From Sphaerisporangium aureirubrum (GTDB taxonomy: Bacteria > Actinomycetota > Actinomycetes > Streptosporangiales > Streptosporangiaceae): a stretch of DNA of 64,000 nt. The notes beneath the pieces were generated by a model. It was not told the DNA's origin and searched no databases. It saw only the letters and a program-made list of their open reading frames with translations. The position numbers and the translations under genes are program-made. The stretch is from contig NZ_JBHSRF010000018.1 in the NCBI RefSeq assembly GCF_042658925.1, positions 62,001 through 126,000 on the forward strand, read 5' to 3'. Positions 54,261-62,908 of the stretch are shown piece by piece (the first letter of the stretch is position 1; every line of letters starts with the position of its first letter).

Positions 54261-56009
54261 TCACCGGCCTGCGGCGATCGCCGGACGCCCGTCTCTGGGA
54301 GCGGGCACGTCCAGGCCGTTGATCGCCATCCGCGCCCGGGTCACCGCCGAGCGCACCGCGGACAGCGCCGCCGCCGGCAGGTCGTCCTGCGCGCCCGCCC
54401 CCCAGAAGGCGCGCCCCCGCACGCGGCACTCGGCGTAGACGACGACGTCCCCGGCCGGGGACGCGAGAGGACCCGGCACCGGGCGGTGCACGGCGCGCAC
54501 CTCCACCCCCCACCGGGCGAGCGCGTCCCTGGCGTCCTGGACGGCCGTGCCCACCGGGCAGGGCCGACCGCCGTCCAGGTGCAGCTCGGCCGTCACCGGC
54601 TCGCCGCAGAAGACCAGCGGCAGCGGCAGCGCGGGGTACTCGACGTAGGCGCGCTCGAACAGGCGCCACACCACGTCCGGGGAGATCTCGCCGCCCTCGG
54701 CCTCGGCGTGCGCCTGCACCACGCGGGCGAAGTCGGCCTGCATGGGGCGCGGCAGGGTGAACCCGTGGCGGGCGCTCATGACGTACGCCACGCCGCCCTT
54801 GCCCGACTGGCTGTTGATCCGTACCACCGCCTCGTACGCCCGGCCGACGTCGCGCGGGTCCAGCGGCAGGTACGGCACCTCCCACGGCAGGTCGGCGGGC
54901 CGGGCGCCGCTCTCGGCGGCCGTGCCGTCCAGCGCGTCGAAGCCCTTCTTGATGGCGTCCTGGTGCGAGCCGGAGAACGCCGTGTAGACCAGCTCGCCCG
55001 CGTAGGGATGGCGCGGGTGCACCGGCAGGCCGTTGCAGCCCTCCACGACGCGTCGCACGTGGTCGAGGTCGGAGAAGTCGACGCCCGGGTCGACGCCCTG
55101 GGTCAGCAGGTTGAGGCCGAGGGTGACCAGGCACACGTTGCCCGCCCGCTCGCCGTTGCCGAACAGGCAGCCCTCCACCCGCTGCGCGCCGGCCAGCATG
55201 GCGAGCTCGGCCGAGGCGACCCCGGTCCCCCGGTCGTTGTGCGGGTGCACCGACAGGCACACGTCGTCGCGCCGGGACAGGTTGCGGTCCAGCCACTCGA
55301 TCTGGTCGGCGAACACGTTGGGCAGTGAGCGCTCGACCGTGGTGGGGAGGTTCAGCACGATCTCGCGGCCCGGCTCGGGCCGCCAGACGTCCATGACCGC
55401 CTCGCAGACCTCAAGGGTGAACTCCAGCTCGGTCTCGTTGAACAGCTCCGGTGAATAGGTGAAGCCGAGGTCGCAGTCGCCGAGCAGCTTGTCGGCGTAC
55501 TTCAGCAGCAGGCGGGTGCCGTGCACCGCCAGGTCCTTGCACTCGTCGCGGCTCATCCCGAACACCACCCGCCGGAACAGCGGCGAGGTGGCGTTGTAAA
55601 GGTGGACGGTGGCCCGCCGCGCGCCCTCCAGGCTCAGCACGGTGCGCCTGATCATCTCGTCCCTGGCCGGCGTCAGCACCGAGATCCGCACGTCGTCGGG
55701 GATCAGGTCCCGCTCGATCAGGGTCCGCACGAACGCCAGGTCGTCCTGGCTGGCCACGGGGAACCCCACCTCGACCTCGCGGTAGCCCATGCCGGTCAGC
55801 AGCTCGAACATGGCCAGCTTGCGTTCGGGGCTCATCGGCGCGGCCAGGGACTGGTTCCCGTCGCGCAGGTCGGTCGACAACCATCGGGGGGCCGTGGTGA
55901 TGGTCGAGTCCGGCCATCGCCGTCCGGTCAGGCCGACGGGGGTGAAGGGCCTGTAACGGGCGGCCGGGGCACCGGCCGTCCACGCGCCTGCGCTGCTCAC
56001 GGTTGTCAC
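54261..56009 (-). CDS. leuA: 2-isopropylmalate synthase
   Basis: 582 residues; GTG 56009 with AGGAGGGA upstream. Condenses acetyl-CoA with 2-oxoisovalerate, the first step of leucine synthesis. The DRE-TIM-barrel catalytic core shows STDLRDGNQSLAAPMSPERK, GYREVEVGFPVASQDDLAF and the metal-binding SVHPHNDRGTG; the flexible-linker and C-terminal LeuA-dimer (~450-570) regions are present. Long actinobacterial type. No leuB, leuC or leuD is near; the gene is among secondary-metabolite-style regulators, so it may be a pathway-specific copy. Confidence 0.94.
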   Translation of the reverse strand: MTTVSSAGAWTAGAPAARYRPFTPVGLTGRRWPDSTITTAPRWLSTDLRDGNQSLAAPMSPERKLAMFELLTGMGYREVEVGFPVASQDDLAFVRTLIERDLIPDDVRISVLTPARDEMIRRTVLSLEGARRATVHLYNATSPLFRRVVFGMSRDECKDLAVHGTRLLLKYADKLLGDCDLGFTYSPELFNETELEFTLEVCEAVMDVWRPEPGREIVLNLPTTVERSLPNVFADQIEWLDRNLSRRDDVCLSVHPHNDRGTGVASAELAMLAGAQRVEGCLFGNGERAGNVCLVTLGLNLLTQGVDPGVDFSDLDHVRRVVEGCNGLPVHPRHPYAGELVYTAFSGSHQDAIKKGFDALDGTAAESGARPADLPWEVPYLPLDPRDVGRAYEAVVRINSQSGKGGVAYVMSARHGFTLPRPMQADFARVVQAHAEAEGGEISPDVVWRLFERAYVEYPALPLPLVFCGEPVTAELHLDGGRPCPVGTAVQDARDALARWGVEVRAVHRPVPGPLASPAGDVVVYAECRVRGRAFWGAGAQDDLPAAALSAVRSAVTRARMAINGLDVPAPRDGRPAIAAGR

Positions 56010-56066
56010 TGGGGATCCCTCCTAGACCCGGCCGGCCCGCGCGCGACCCTTCGCCCGGCGGGAGGG

Positions 56067-56081
56067 GGCCGGAAACCGGCC
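56067..56081. terminator. Small hairpin after the transthyretin-like gene
   Basis: GGCCGG-AAA-CCGGCC stem-loop about 21 nt downstream of the transthyretin-like stop and upstream of the leuA start. Short and without a T-tract, so a weak terminator at best. Confidence 0.3.
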
Positions 56082-56101
56082 GGCCGTAAGAACACCATCG
56101 G

Positions 56102-56437
56102 TCACGCGATCCGGAAATGCGTTGAATACGAATACGGAGAAAGCATCACCTGGATCTGGTAGGTGTCGGTCTCGTCCTTCATTCTGAAGGTGACGATTAT
56201 CTCGGGATAGGCCGCGGTCAGGCCGAGGCCGACGAAGTAGTAGTCGCTGTCGAAGACGATGCGGTAAAGCCCCCGCTCGAACTTCTCCTCGCACCAGTCG
56301 CTGATACGGCCGTCGCTGTCGGTCTCCGCTCCCGCGACGTCATGCCAGTGGCCGTCGCCGTCCCGTTCCAGGCGCGCCCGCACTCCGGCCGCCGACCGGC
56401 CGTAAACGCCGTCCAGCGCATGTGCACTAATACTCAT
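56102..56437 (-). CDS. Transthyretin-like protein, degenerate 5-hydroxyisourate hydrolase
   Basis: 111 residues; ATG 56437 with AGGTG about 10 nt upstream. The transthyretin/HIU-hydrolase fold is seen in SISAHALDGVYGRSAAGVRA, DSDGRISDW, YYFVGLGLTAAYPEIIVTFR and VMLSPYSYSTHF. The N-terminal His and the Arg of DGR are kept, but the catalytic His before the LSPYSY strand is Gln (YQIQV) and the hallmark C-terminal YRGS is replaced by HFRIA. Catalysis of hydroxyisourate is therefore unlikely. No urate or allantoin genes are close. Third codon positions are less G/C-rich than in neighbours, which hints at transfer or weak selection. Confidence 0.75.
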   Translation of the reverse strand: MSISAHALDGVYGRSAAGVRARLERDGDGHWHDVAGAETDSDGRISDWCEEKFERGLYRIVFDSDYYFVGLGLTAAYPEIIVTFRMKDETDTYQIQVMLSPYSYSTHFRIA

Positions 56438-56950
56438 TTCGAGGACACCTATTCTGCCGCGCCCGCCGTCACGGACAGCTCCACGAACATCGCGACCGCG
56501 ACGGGCCCTGGGGAGGCCGCGTGGGCGCGCACGCGAGCTGTCGGACGAAGGAGGCGTAACCCCGCCCCTTCCGCCCTCGACCCGGCGCGTCTGGCCGGCC
56601 GGGACGGGGAGAGGTCTGACGGCGACCGGTCCCGGCCTTTCGCCGAGATTGCCGCAATGCTCTATCGAAGCTCTTTCGCCCGGCTATTCCCCCCAGCCCC
56701 AGTGCCGCCATCGGCGCCCGTCCGTGCAGCTCAGGCCGCTTTCTGCCGCCGAGGGCCGGACGATGGGGGCGGACGGCCCGCAATGGCGGAGAAACCCGTC
56801 GATAATCGGCCCGCACCCCCTCCGAGGTGCGGGAATGGCAGGAGAGAAGCGATCCGATAAGGAGTGAATGGCGAGTCGCAATAGTTTGGCTGCATTCCAG
56901 CGAATCGGCTGAGAAACCCACGCTCCGCGACTCCAGAAGAGGTCAGCAGG

Positions 56951-57079
56951 ATGAGCGCTCTCCCCAGCAGCCGGGCCGTCCGCCTCGCCGACTCCGCCGT
57001 TCGCGCCACCCAGGGCGCGGGCCGCACGCCGGCCGCCGCCGGGCGTGCGGGGAGCGGCGGCAACACTCCCTGGGGCTGA
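56951..57079 (+). CDS. Candidate 42-aa peptide
   Basis: ATG 56951 is preceded by AGAAGAGG at about 9 nt. The peptide starts MSALPSSRAVRLAD, is rich in Ala, Gly and Arg, and ends GSGGNTPWG. Third positions are largely G/C. It has no Cys and no signal peptide. Its position in a gap beside large SARP/LAL regulators leaves open a precursor or regulatory peptide, but no modification enzyme is adjacent. Could also be a chance ORF. Confidence 0.3.
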   Translation: MSALPSSRAVRLADSAVRATQGAGRTPAAAGRAGSGGNTPWG

Positions 57080-57183
57080 CGCCCCGCGCGCACGCCGCGC
57101 CGCCCACCGACTCCTCGAGGCCGGGACGCGCCGTCTCCGGCCTCCTGTCGTTTCCGAATAGTCAGAATGAACTACCACTACTA

Positions 57184-57205
57184 GGACATGTAGCTATATA
57201 CGTCC
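57184..57205. promoter_or_regulatory. Imperfect palindrome in A/T-rich zone upstream of SARP
   Basis: GGAC-ATGTAGCTATATAC-GTCC, with GTAGCTATATAC forming an inner near-palindrome. Lies ~300 bp upstream of the SARP start in an A/T-rich island. A plausible protein-binding site; no family assignment. Confidence 0.35.
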
Positions 57206-57269
57206 TTGAAACTTGGTTCATCTTCCATCGCATCGGCAAACAGTACGGGAACCCAGAAAAGTCTTCGCG

Positions 57270-57298
57270 GCTTACTGTAGCCCCGAAACACGTATAGT
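57270..57298 (+). promoter_or_regulatory. Candidate promoter upstream of SARP gene
   Basis: TATAGT at 57293-57298 matches the -10 consensus in five of six positions; an imperfect -35 (TTACTG or GCTTAC) lies 15-17 nt upstream. The distance to the SARP start is ~200 nt, which would leave a long leader. Confidence 0.35.
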
Positions 57299-57498
57299 AG
57301 TACGATCCCGACATAAGTGGACATCGCCCCACGTGTGTGACTCATGCGTAAAACTATTTCTCGTGCACGGTGGCCCGCCTGACCGACGGTGATGTCCATC
57401 AAGGAGGCGGATCTCCTGGAACCACGCACCTGTTACCCGCTCGCACGGAGGGTGAGCGAACTTCCGGATGGGCCCGGGCTTTCGGCGAGGAGATGCAG

Positions 57499-60400
57499 GT
57501 GGAATTCGGGATTCTGGGGCCGCTGGAAGCGACCGCGGGCAGCCGGAGGCTGGACCTCGGCGGGATCAGGCAGCAGATCGTCCTGGCCGTGCTGTTACTG
57601 GACGCCGGGCGGGTGGTCACCATCGGGCGGCTGATGGAGGCCATATACGGCGACGACCATCCGACCACGGCCCGCGCCCAGGTGCAGATCTGCATCTCGT
57701 CGCTGCGCCGCATGTTCGCCGCCAACGGCTGCCCGGACATCATCGCCACGCAGTCGCTCGGCTACGCCATCCAGGTCGCGCCGGACCAGATCGACATGCA
57801 GCGCTTCCACATCCTGGTGCAGCGGGCCAGGCGCGCCCGCGAGACCCGCAACGTCAACGACGCCATCAAGCACTACCGGGACGCGCTGTCGCTGTGGCGA
57901 GGCCCGGCGCTGGACGGCATCGACAGCAGGCTGGTGCAGTCGGCGGCCAGCAGGCTCACCGAGGAGCGGATCGCCGCGCACGAGGACTGCATCCAGCTGG
58001 AGCTGGACCTCGGCCGCCACCACGAGCTGGTGGGCGAGCTGACCGAGCTGGTCGACGAGCACCCCCTGCGCGAGCGGGTCCGCGGCCAGCTGATGACGGC
58101 GCTGTACCGCTCGGGCCGGCAGGCCGAGGCGTTGCAGGTGTACCGCAACGCCCGCCGCACGATGATCGAGGAACTCGGCATCGAGCCGAACGAGCGGCTC
58201 CAGCAGCTCGAGCACGCGATACTCACCTCCGACGAGAGCCTCGACCTGCCCGCCGCTCCCCCGCGCAAGGTCGAGGTGCCCGCCCAGCTGACGCTGCCCA
58301 ACGTGCCGGGCATGCTCCCCACCGACATCGCCGACTTCACCGGCAGGACCAAGCAGATCGACGACATCCGCCAGCGCCTCATGCTCGCCACCGAGGAGCG
58401 CTCCCGGTTCGCCGTCCCCATCGTCGTCGTGGTCGGCAAGCCCGGCGTGGGCAAGTCCACGATCGCGGTGCACGCGTCCCACCGGGTCGGCGACCGCTTC
58501 CCCGACGGGCAGCTGTACGCCAACCTGCACGGCGCCGCGTCCCGGCCGGTCAGCCCCATGCAGGTCCTGGAGCGCTTCCTGCGCGTGCTCGGCGTGCCGG
58601 GCACCGGCATCCCCGACGGGCTGGAGGAGCGCGCCGAGATGTACCGGGCGCTGCTGGCGGACCGCCGGGTGCTGATCGTGCTGGACGACGCGGGCAACGA
58701 GAGCCAGATCGTCCCGCTGCTGCCCGGTAACCCCGCCTCCGGGGTGGTCATCACCAGCCGCAGCCGCCTGGCCGGCCTCGCCGGGGCCACCCACGTCGAC
58801 GTGGACATCTTCGACGCCGACCAGTCGGTCGACCTGCTGTCCCGCATCGCCGGGGCCGAGCGGGTGCGCTCTGAGGTGGAGGCGGCCGAGTCGCTGGCCG
58901 AGCTGTGCGGCCACCTGCCGCTGGCGCTGCGCATCGCCGGCGCCCGCCTGTCGGCCCGCCCCCACTGGAGCATCGAGCAACTCGTCACCCGCCTGGAGGA
59001 CGAGACCCGCAGACTCGACGAGCTCAAACACGGCGACATGGGCATCCGCGCCAGCATCTCCCTCACCTACGAGAGCGCGGGCGCCGACGCGCGCCGCCTG
59101 TTCCGCCTGCTGACCATCCTCGACACCCAGGTGTTCTCCGCCTGGGTGAGCGCCGCCCTGATGGACAGCCCGCTCAACGAGGCACAGGACCTGCTGGACG
59201 ACCTGGCCGACGCGCAGCTCATCGAGACCACCGGCGTCGGGTACGGCGTGCACAGCCAGTACCGCTTCCACGACCTGATACGGGTGTTCGCCCGGGAACG
59301 CCTGGCCGCCGAGGAGACCCCCGAGGAGCGCAACTCGGCGCTCGCCCGGGTGCTCGGCGGCCTGCTGTTCCTGGCGGAGGCGGCGCACCGGCGCGAGTAC
59401 GGCGGCGACTACGTGCAGATCCACAGCGCCGCGCCGCGCTGGCCGCTGCCGCAGCGCCTGGTCGACCGGCTCGTCGCCTCACCTCTGCAGTGGTACGAAC
59501 GGGAGCGCTCGACGCTGGTGTCCGGCATCCGGCAGGCCGCGCAGGCGGGGTTCGTCGAGCTGTGCTGGGACCTGGCGATCAGCTCGGTGACGCTGTTCGA
59601 GTCCCGGGTCTACCTGGACGACTGGCGCGAGACCCACGAGATCGCCCTCGCCACGGCCCGGCAGGCGAACGACCGGCGCGGGCAGGCGGCGATGCTCTAC
59701 TCCCGGGGCTCGCTGTACATCACCCAGCAGCGGTTCGGGGACGCGCGCTGCGACTTCGAGGCGGCGGTCGGCCTGTTCGGGCAGGTGGGCGACAGCCAGG
59801 GCCGCGCCCTGGTGATCAGGAACATCGGGTTCCTGGACCGGGTCAGCGGGCGCTTCGACGACGCGGAGGCGCACTACAGGCAGGCCCTGGAGATCTTCCG
59901 CGCCAACGGCGACCAGGTCGCCTCGGCGTACGTGCTGCACAACCTGGCCCAGCTGCGGCTGGAGTTCGACGACCTGCCCGGGGCGCAGCGGCTGCTGGCC
60001 GAGGCGCTGGAGCTGAGCCGCAGCAGCGGCAGCAGGCGGGTGGAGGCGCAGGTGCTCCATCGCATCGGCCAGACGTACCTGCAGTCCGGCCAGTCGGCGC
60101 TCGCGGTCGAGGTGCTCAACGAGGCGCTGCTGGTCGTGCGGAACATCGGGGATCCCACCGGCGAGGCGTACGTGCTGCACGGCCTCGGTGTCGCCCGGCT
60201 CCGGCGAGGGGAGCTGGCCGAGGCCGAGAGCGCGCTGCGGCGGTCGCTGATGCTGGCGGGCACCTCCAACGAGCAGCTGGTGGAGGCGCGGGTGCTGCTT
60301 GCCCTCGGCGAGCTGTCCATGACCCAGGACGACGCCCCGCAGGCCGTCATGTACTACGAGCAGGCGCTCGCGCTGTTCGCCAAGATGCACATGCCGTTGC

Positions 60401-60573
60401 AGCAGGCCCGCACGCTGATCACCCTGAGCGACGCCCATCGCGTCCTCGGCGACGAGGACGGTTCCCGCGACGCCCTGGCCCGCGGCCTGGCCCTCACCGA
60501 ACAGCTGGACCCGGTGGTGGCCGCACAGGTACGCGAACAGCTCACCGTCCTGCTGCGGCGCCACGGCCGCTGA
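57499..60573 (+). CDS. AfsR/SARP-family regulator with NB-ARC and TPR domains
   Basis: 1024 residues. GTG 57499 is chosen because GAGGAG lies 6 nt upstream and the SARP N-terminus (VEFGILGPLEATAGSRRLDL) starts there; ATG 57493 would have no spacing. The OmpR-type winged helix is ~1-95 and BTAD ~98-245 (QRFHILVQRARRARETRNVN ... EELGIEPNERLQQLE). NB-ARC Walker A is VGKPGVGKST (~312-321). The C-terminal TPR units span ~700-1000. AfsR-like proteins activate antibiotic genes and are often controlled by Ser/Thr kinases. Confidence 0.93.
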   Translation: MEFGILGPLEATAGSRRLDLGGIRQQIVLAVLLLDAGRVVTIGRLMEAIYGDDHPTTARAQVQICISSLRRMFAANGCPDIIATQSLGYAIQVAPDQIDMQRFHILVQRARRARETRNVNDAIKHYRDALSLWRGPALDGIDSRLVQSAASRLTEERIAAHEDCIQLELDLGRHHELVGELTELVDEHPLRERVRGQLMTALYRSGRQAEALQVYRNARRTMIEELGIEPNERLQQLEHAILTSDESLDLPAAPPRKVEVPAQLTLPNVPGMLPTDIADFTGRTKQIDDIRQRLMLATEERSRFAVPIVVVVGKPGVGKSTIAVHASHRVGDRFPDGQLYANLHGAASRPVSPMQVLERFLRVLGVPGTGIPDGLEERAEMYRALLADRRVLIVLDDAGNESQIVPLLPGNPASGVVITSRSRLAGLAGATHVDVDIFDADQSVDLLSRIAGAERVRSEVEAAESLAELCGHLPLALRIAGARLSARPHWSIEQLVTRLEDETRRLDELKHGDMGIRASISLTYESAGADARRLFRLLTILDTQVFSAWVSAALMDSPLNEAQDLLDDLADAQLIETTGVGYGVHSQYRFHDLIRVFARERLAAEETPEERNSALARVLGGLLFLAEAAHRREYGGDYVQIHSAAPRWPLPQRLVDRLVASPLQWYERERSTLVSGIRQAAQAGFVELCWDLAISSVTLFESRVYLDDWRETHEIALATARQANDRRGQAAMLYSRGSLYITQQRFGDARCDFEAAVGLFGQVGDSQGRALVIRNIGFLDRVSGRFDDAEAHYRQALEIFRANGDQVASAYVLHNLAQLRLEFDDLPGAQRLLAEALELSRSSGSRRVEAQVLHRIGQTYLQSGQSALAVEVLNEALLVVRNIGDPTGEAYVLHGLGVARLRRGELAEAESALRRSLMLAGTSNEQLVEARVLLALGELSMTQDDAPQAVMYYEQALALFAKMHMPLQQARTLITLSDAHRVLGDEDGSRDALARGLALTEQLDPVVAAQVREQLTVLLRRHGR

Positions 60574-60615
60574 GGCGCCAGAGGGTCGCCGGGGCCGTGG
60601 ACGGGCCGTCCGGCC

Positions 60616-61650
60616 TCACACGGCCGCGGCGGCCCGCAGCGCGCGCATCCGGGCGGGGGCGGTGGAGCCGCGCACCACGAGCTCCGGCTCGAACAGCAGC
60701 TCCTCGGCGGTGACGGCGGCGCCCTCGATCTGGCCGACCAGCAGGGTCACCGCGGCGCGGCCGATCGCCTCGATCGGCTGGCGGACCGTGGTGAGCGGGG
60801 GGTTGGTGGAGTTCATGAACGACGAGTCGTCGAAGCCGACCACCGACACGTCGCCCGGCACGCTCATCCCGAGCCTGCGCACCGCGCGGATGGCGCCGAG
60901 CGCGAGGGGGTCGCTGGCGCAGATGACGCCGGTCACGCCGTCCCGCACCAGCCGCGTCGTCACGGCCTGCCCGCCCTCCAGCGAGAACAGGGTGCGCTCG
61001 ACCAGCTCGGGGCCCGCGGGCAGCCCGGCCCTGCGCGCCGCCGCGGTGAACGCCGCCATCTTGCGGCGCGACGGCATGTGGTCCTCCGGCCCGATCACCA
61101 GGCCGATCCGCTCGTGCCCGAGCGAGGTGAGGTGGGTGTACGCCTGCTCGACGGCCACCGCGTCGTCGGTCGCCACGCAGGGGAAGCCGAGGTCGTCGGT
61201 GGCCGCGTTGACCAGTACGACCGGCAGCCGCAGCTCGCGCAGCCGGTGGTAGTGCTCGTGCGGCGCGTCGGCCTCGGCGTAGTGGCCGCCGGAGAACACG
61301 ACCCCGGAGACGTGCTGGTCGAGCAGCATGCCGACGTAGTCGGCCTCCGAAAGGCTGCCCGCCGTGCGGGTGCACAGCACCGGCGTGAACCCCCGCTGCG
61401 CGAGCGCCCCGCCGAGCACCTCGGCCAGCGCCGGAAAGATCGGATTGCCGAGGTCGGGCAGCACCAGCCCCACCAGGCGGGCCCGCTCCCCCCGCAACTG
61501 CGTGGGCCTCTCGTACCCGAGCACGTCGAGCGCGGTCAGCACGGCCGCCCGCGTGGACTCCGAGACCCCGGGTTTGCCGTTGAGCACCCGGCTCACCGTG
61601 GCCTCGCTGACCCCGACCTTCTTCGCCACTTCCGCAAGTCGCCGTGTCAC
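60616..61650 (-). CDS. LacI-family transcriptional repressor
   Basis: 344 residues from GTG 61650. The N-terminal HTH is VTRRLAEVAKKVGVSEATVS, then RVLNGKPGVSESTRAAVLTA. The periplasmic-binding-protein-like sensor domain has LVGLVLPDLGNPIFPALAEV and SVVGFDDSSFMNSTNPPLTT. No ribosome site precedes the start, and a -10-like hexamer sits six bases before it, so the transcript is probably leaderless. No sugar genes are beside it; its target is not evident. It is convergent with the SARP gene. Confidence 0.93.
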   Translation of the reverse strand: MTRRLAEVAKKVGVSEATVSRVLNGKPGVSESTRAAVLTALDVLGYERPTQLRGERARLVGLVLPDLGNPIFPALAEVLGGALAQRGFTPVLCTRTAGSLSEADYVGMLLDQHVSGVVFSGGHYAEADAPHEHYHRLRELRLPVVLVNAATDDLGFPCVATDDAVAVEQAYTHLTSLGHERIGLVIGPEDHMPSRRKMAAFTAAARRAGLPAGPELVERTLFSLEGGQAVTTRLVRDGVTGVICASDPLALGAIRAVRRLGMSVPGDVSVVGFDDSSFMNSTNPPLTTVRQPIEAIGRAAVTLLVGQIEGAAVTAEELLFEPELVVRGSTAPARMRALRAAAAV

Positions 61651-61680
61651 GCTGCAAGCATACGGTAAGAAACTACGCAA
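61651..61680 (-). promoter_or_regulatory. Leaderless-type promoter of the lacI-like gene
   Basis: Read on the minus strand, TATGCT (fits TANNNT) is followed by TGCAGC and then the GTG start, the spacing expected for transcription beginning at the start codon. GCTTGC occurs twice 21 bp apart across this region and might be part of a self-binding operator. Confidence 0.45.
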
Positions 61681-61930
61681 GCTACTGACAGCCCCCTGGA
61701 CAATAACGAAAACCTCCGGCCACCGGGAAAACGCCCTCTTGATCCACCCTGCCGTCCAGCCCGGGATCGTCACAGCTAGCGTCCATACGACCACCCCGCA
61801 CGCCCGATCCTCCGCCCGGGACGACCCATGGCGCCCCCGTCACGACCACCCGGCACCCGACGACAGAGACGATGTAACCTGTCGGCAATATTTCGCAATC
61901 CCGTCGTATTCTTGCGACCGCAGGAACGGC

Positions 61931-62908
61931 TCAGTGGTAGGCGGCCATCGCCCGGCCGAGCGCCGCGAGTTCGTTCGGCTTAACGAGACCGGGGGTCCGC
62001 AGGATCCCGGCCACCGTGGCGGCGCCGGCCTTCACGCACCTGCGGTCCAGCCCCGGCGCGACATGCCACCTGACGCCGTCGAGTGCGTAGCCCACGTACC
62101 CGCCGGGGGCCACCAGCGCGATCGGGGGAAGCGGCACGTCCCGCCCCTCGGCCTCGTGCAGGGTGACGCTCACGACGGCGATCCAAGGAGGGGCGACACT
62201 CCCGGTCGTCTGCGGCCCGACGGTGAGGGTGAACCGGGCGTGCCTGCCGGAGGGCACGGCGAAGGCGGTCACCCTGGTCAGCGTCGCGGGGACCTCCATG
62301 TCGCCGGGAACGGGGATGTCGTAGTCCGCCTCGACCCGCAGCGGCCCGCCCGCCACCGGTGCGCATTCACGCAGCCGCTCGACGCGCTGGAAGAGCACCG
62401 TGGCCGAGGTGACGAGCGCCTCCCCGCTTCCCCGGTTGCTCAGCGAGACGTCCACCCGCGCCCCGCTCACCCCGCCGATCCGGCGTTTCTTCTCCCCCTC
62501 GGACCGCTCGGTCCCGCCCAGCCCGCGCGCGACCAGTGCCCGTACCGCCGCTACCTCCAGCACGGGGTGCCGGTCCCCCTCCCGCTGCGCCACGTCCGCC
62601 TGGCGCCGCGCGCTGTCAGCGGCGGACCACGAGAAGTACAGCGCCACCAGGCTGATCACCACCGCCACGGCCCCCAGCACCGCCCCCGGCGACCGCCACG
62701 AATCCCCGCCGCCCTCCCCGGACGGCGCCGTTCCCCGAGGGGCGGGGCCGGGCGGCGTCCCGGCCTCGCCGGTGGAGGGCTGAGGAGCGGGGCCTCGCGG
62801 GGACGCCGGCGGTCCGAGGTGAGGGGGTGGGGCGGCCAGGCGGGCACGCAGGGTGGAGGCCAGGCGTGCGGGCCCGGAGGCCCAGCCGCCGGGGGGTCGT
62901 CGTCTCAT
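61931..62908 (-). CDS. Hypothetical protein with a Pro-rich N-terminus and one membrane helix
   Basis: 325 residues; ATG 62908 overlaps the stop of the propeller gene (ATGA). A ~70-residue Pro/Gly/Arg-rich cytoplasmic N-terminus, one hydrophobic helix (~78-99, AVLGAVAVVISLVALYFSWS), then a ~220-residue extracytoplasmic or peripheral domain with beta-strand character (ARVDVSLSNRGSGEALVTSA, FTLTVGPQTTG, WIAVVSVTL). Not recognised as a named family. Translational coupling suggests a joint role with the propeller protein. Confidence 0.7.
   Translation of the reverse strand: MRRRPPGGWASGPARLASTLRARLAAPPPHLGPPASPRGPAPQPSTGEAGTPPGPAPRGTAPSGEGGGDSWRSPGAVLGAVAVVISLVALYFSWSAADSARRQADVAQREGDRHPVLEVAAVRALVARGLGGTERSEGEKKRRIGGVSGARVDVSLSNRGSGEALVTSATVLFQRVERLRECAPVAGGPLRVEADYDIPVPGDMEVPATLTRVTAFAVPSGRHARFTLTVGPQTTGSVAPPWIAVVSVTLHEAEGRDVPLPPIALVAPGGYVGYALDGVRWHVAPGLDRRCVKAGAATVAGILRTPGLVKPNELAALGRAMAAYH

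Larger units (their letters stand above)
56438..57498. other. 1.06-kb sparsely coding region upstream of the SARP gene
   Basis: The longest gap in the window. Apart from one 42-codon ORF (56951-57079) no supported gene is seen. From about 57150 to 57370 the composition becomes clearly A/T-richer, with TAGCTATATA, CGTATAGTAG and TAAAACTATT. This is where the SARP promoter(s) should be. Confidence 0.5.

Noticed and set aside
56102..56437. Ordinary 5-hydroxyisourate hydrolase of urate breakdown
   Set aside because: Lacks the second catalytic His and the YRGS tail, and no urate genes are adjacent.
56469..56921. 150-codon minus-strand frame in the gap upstream of the SARP gene
   Set aside because: No ribosome site, Arg/Pro-rich composition without a fold, and weak codon bias.
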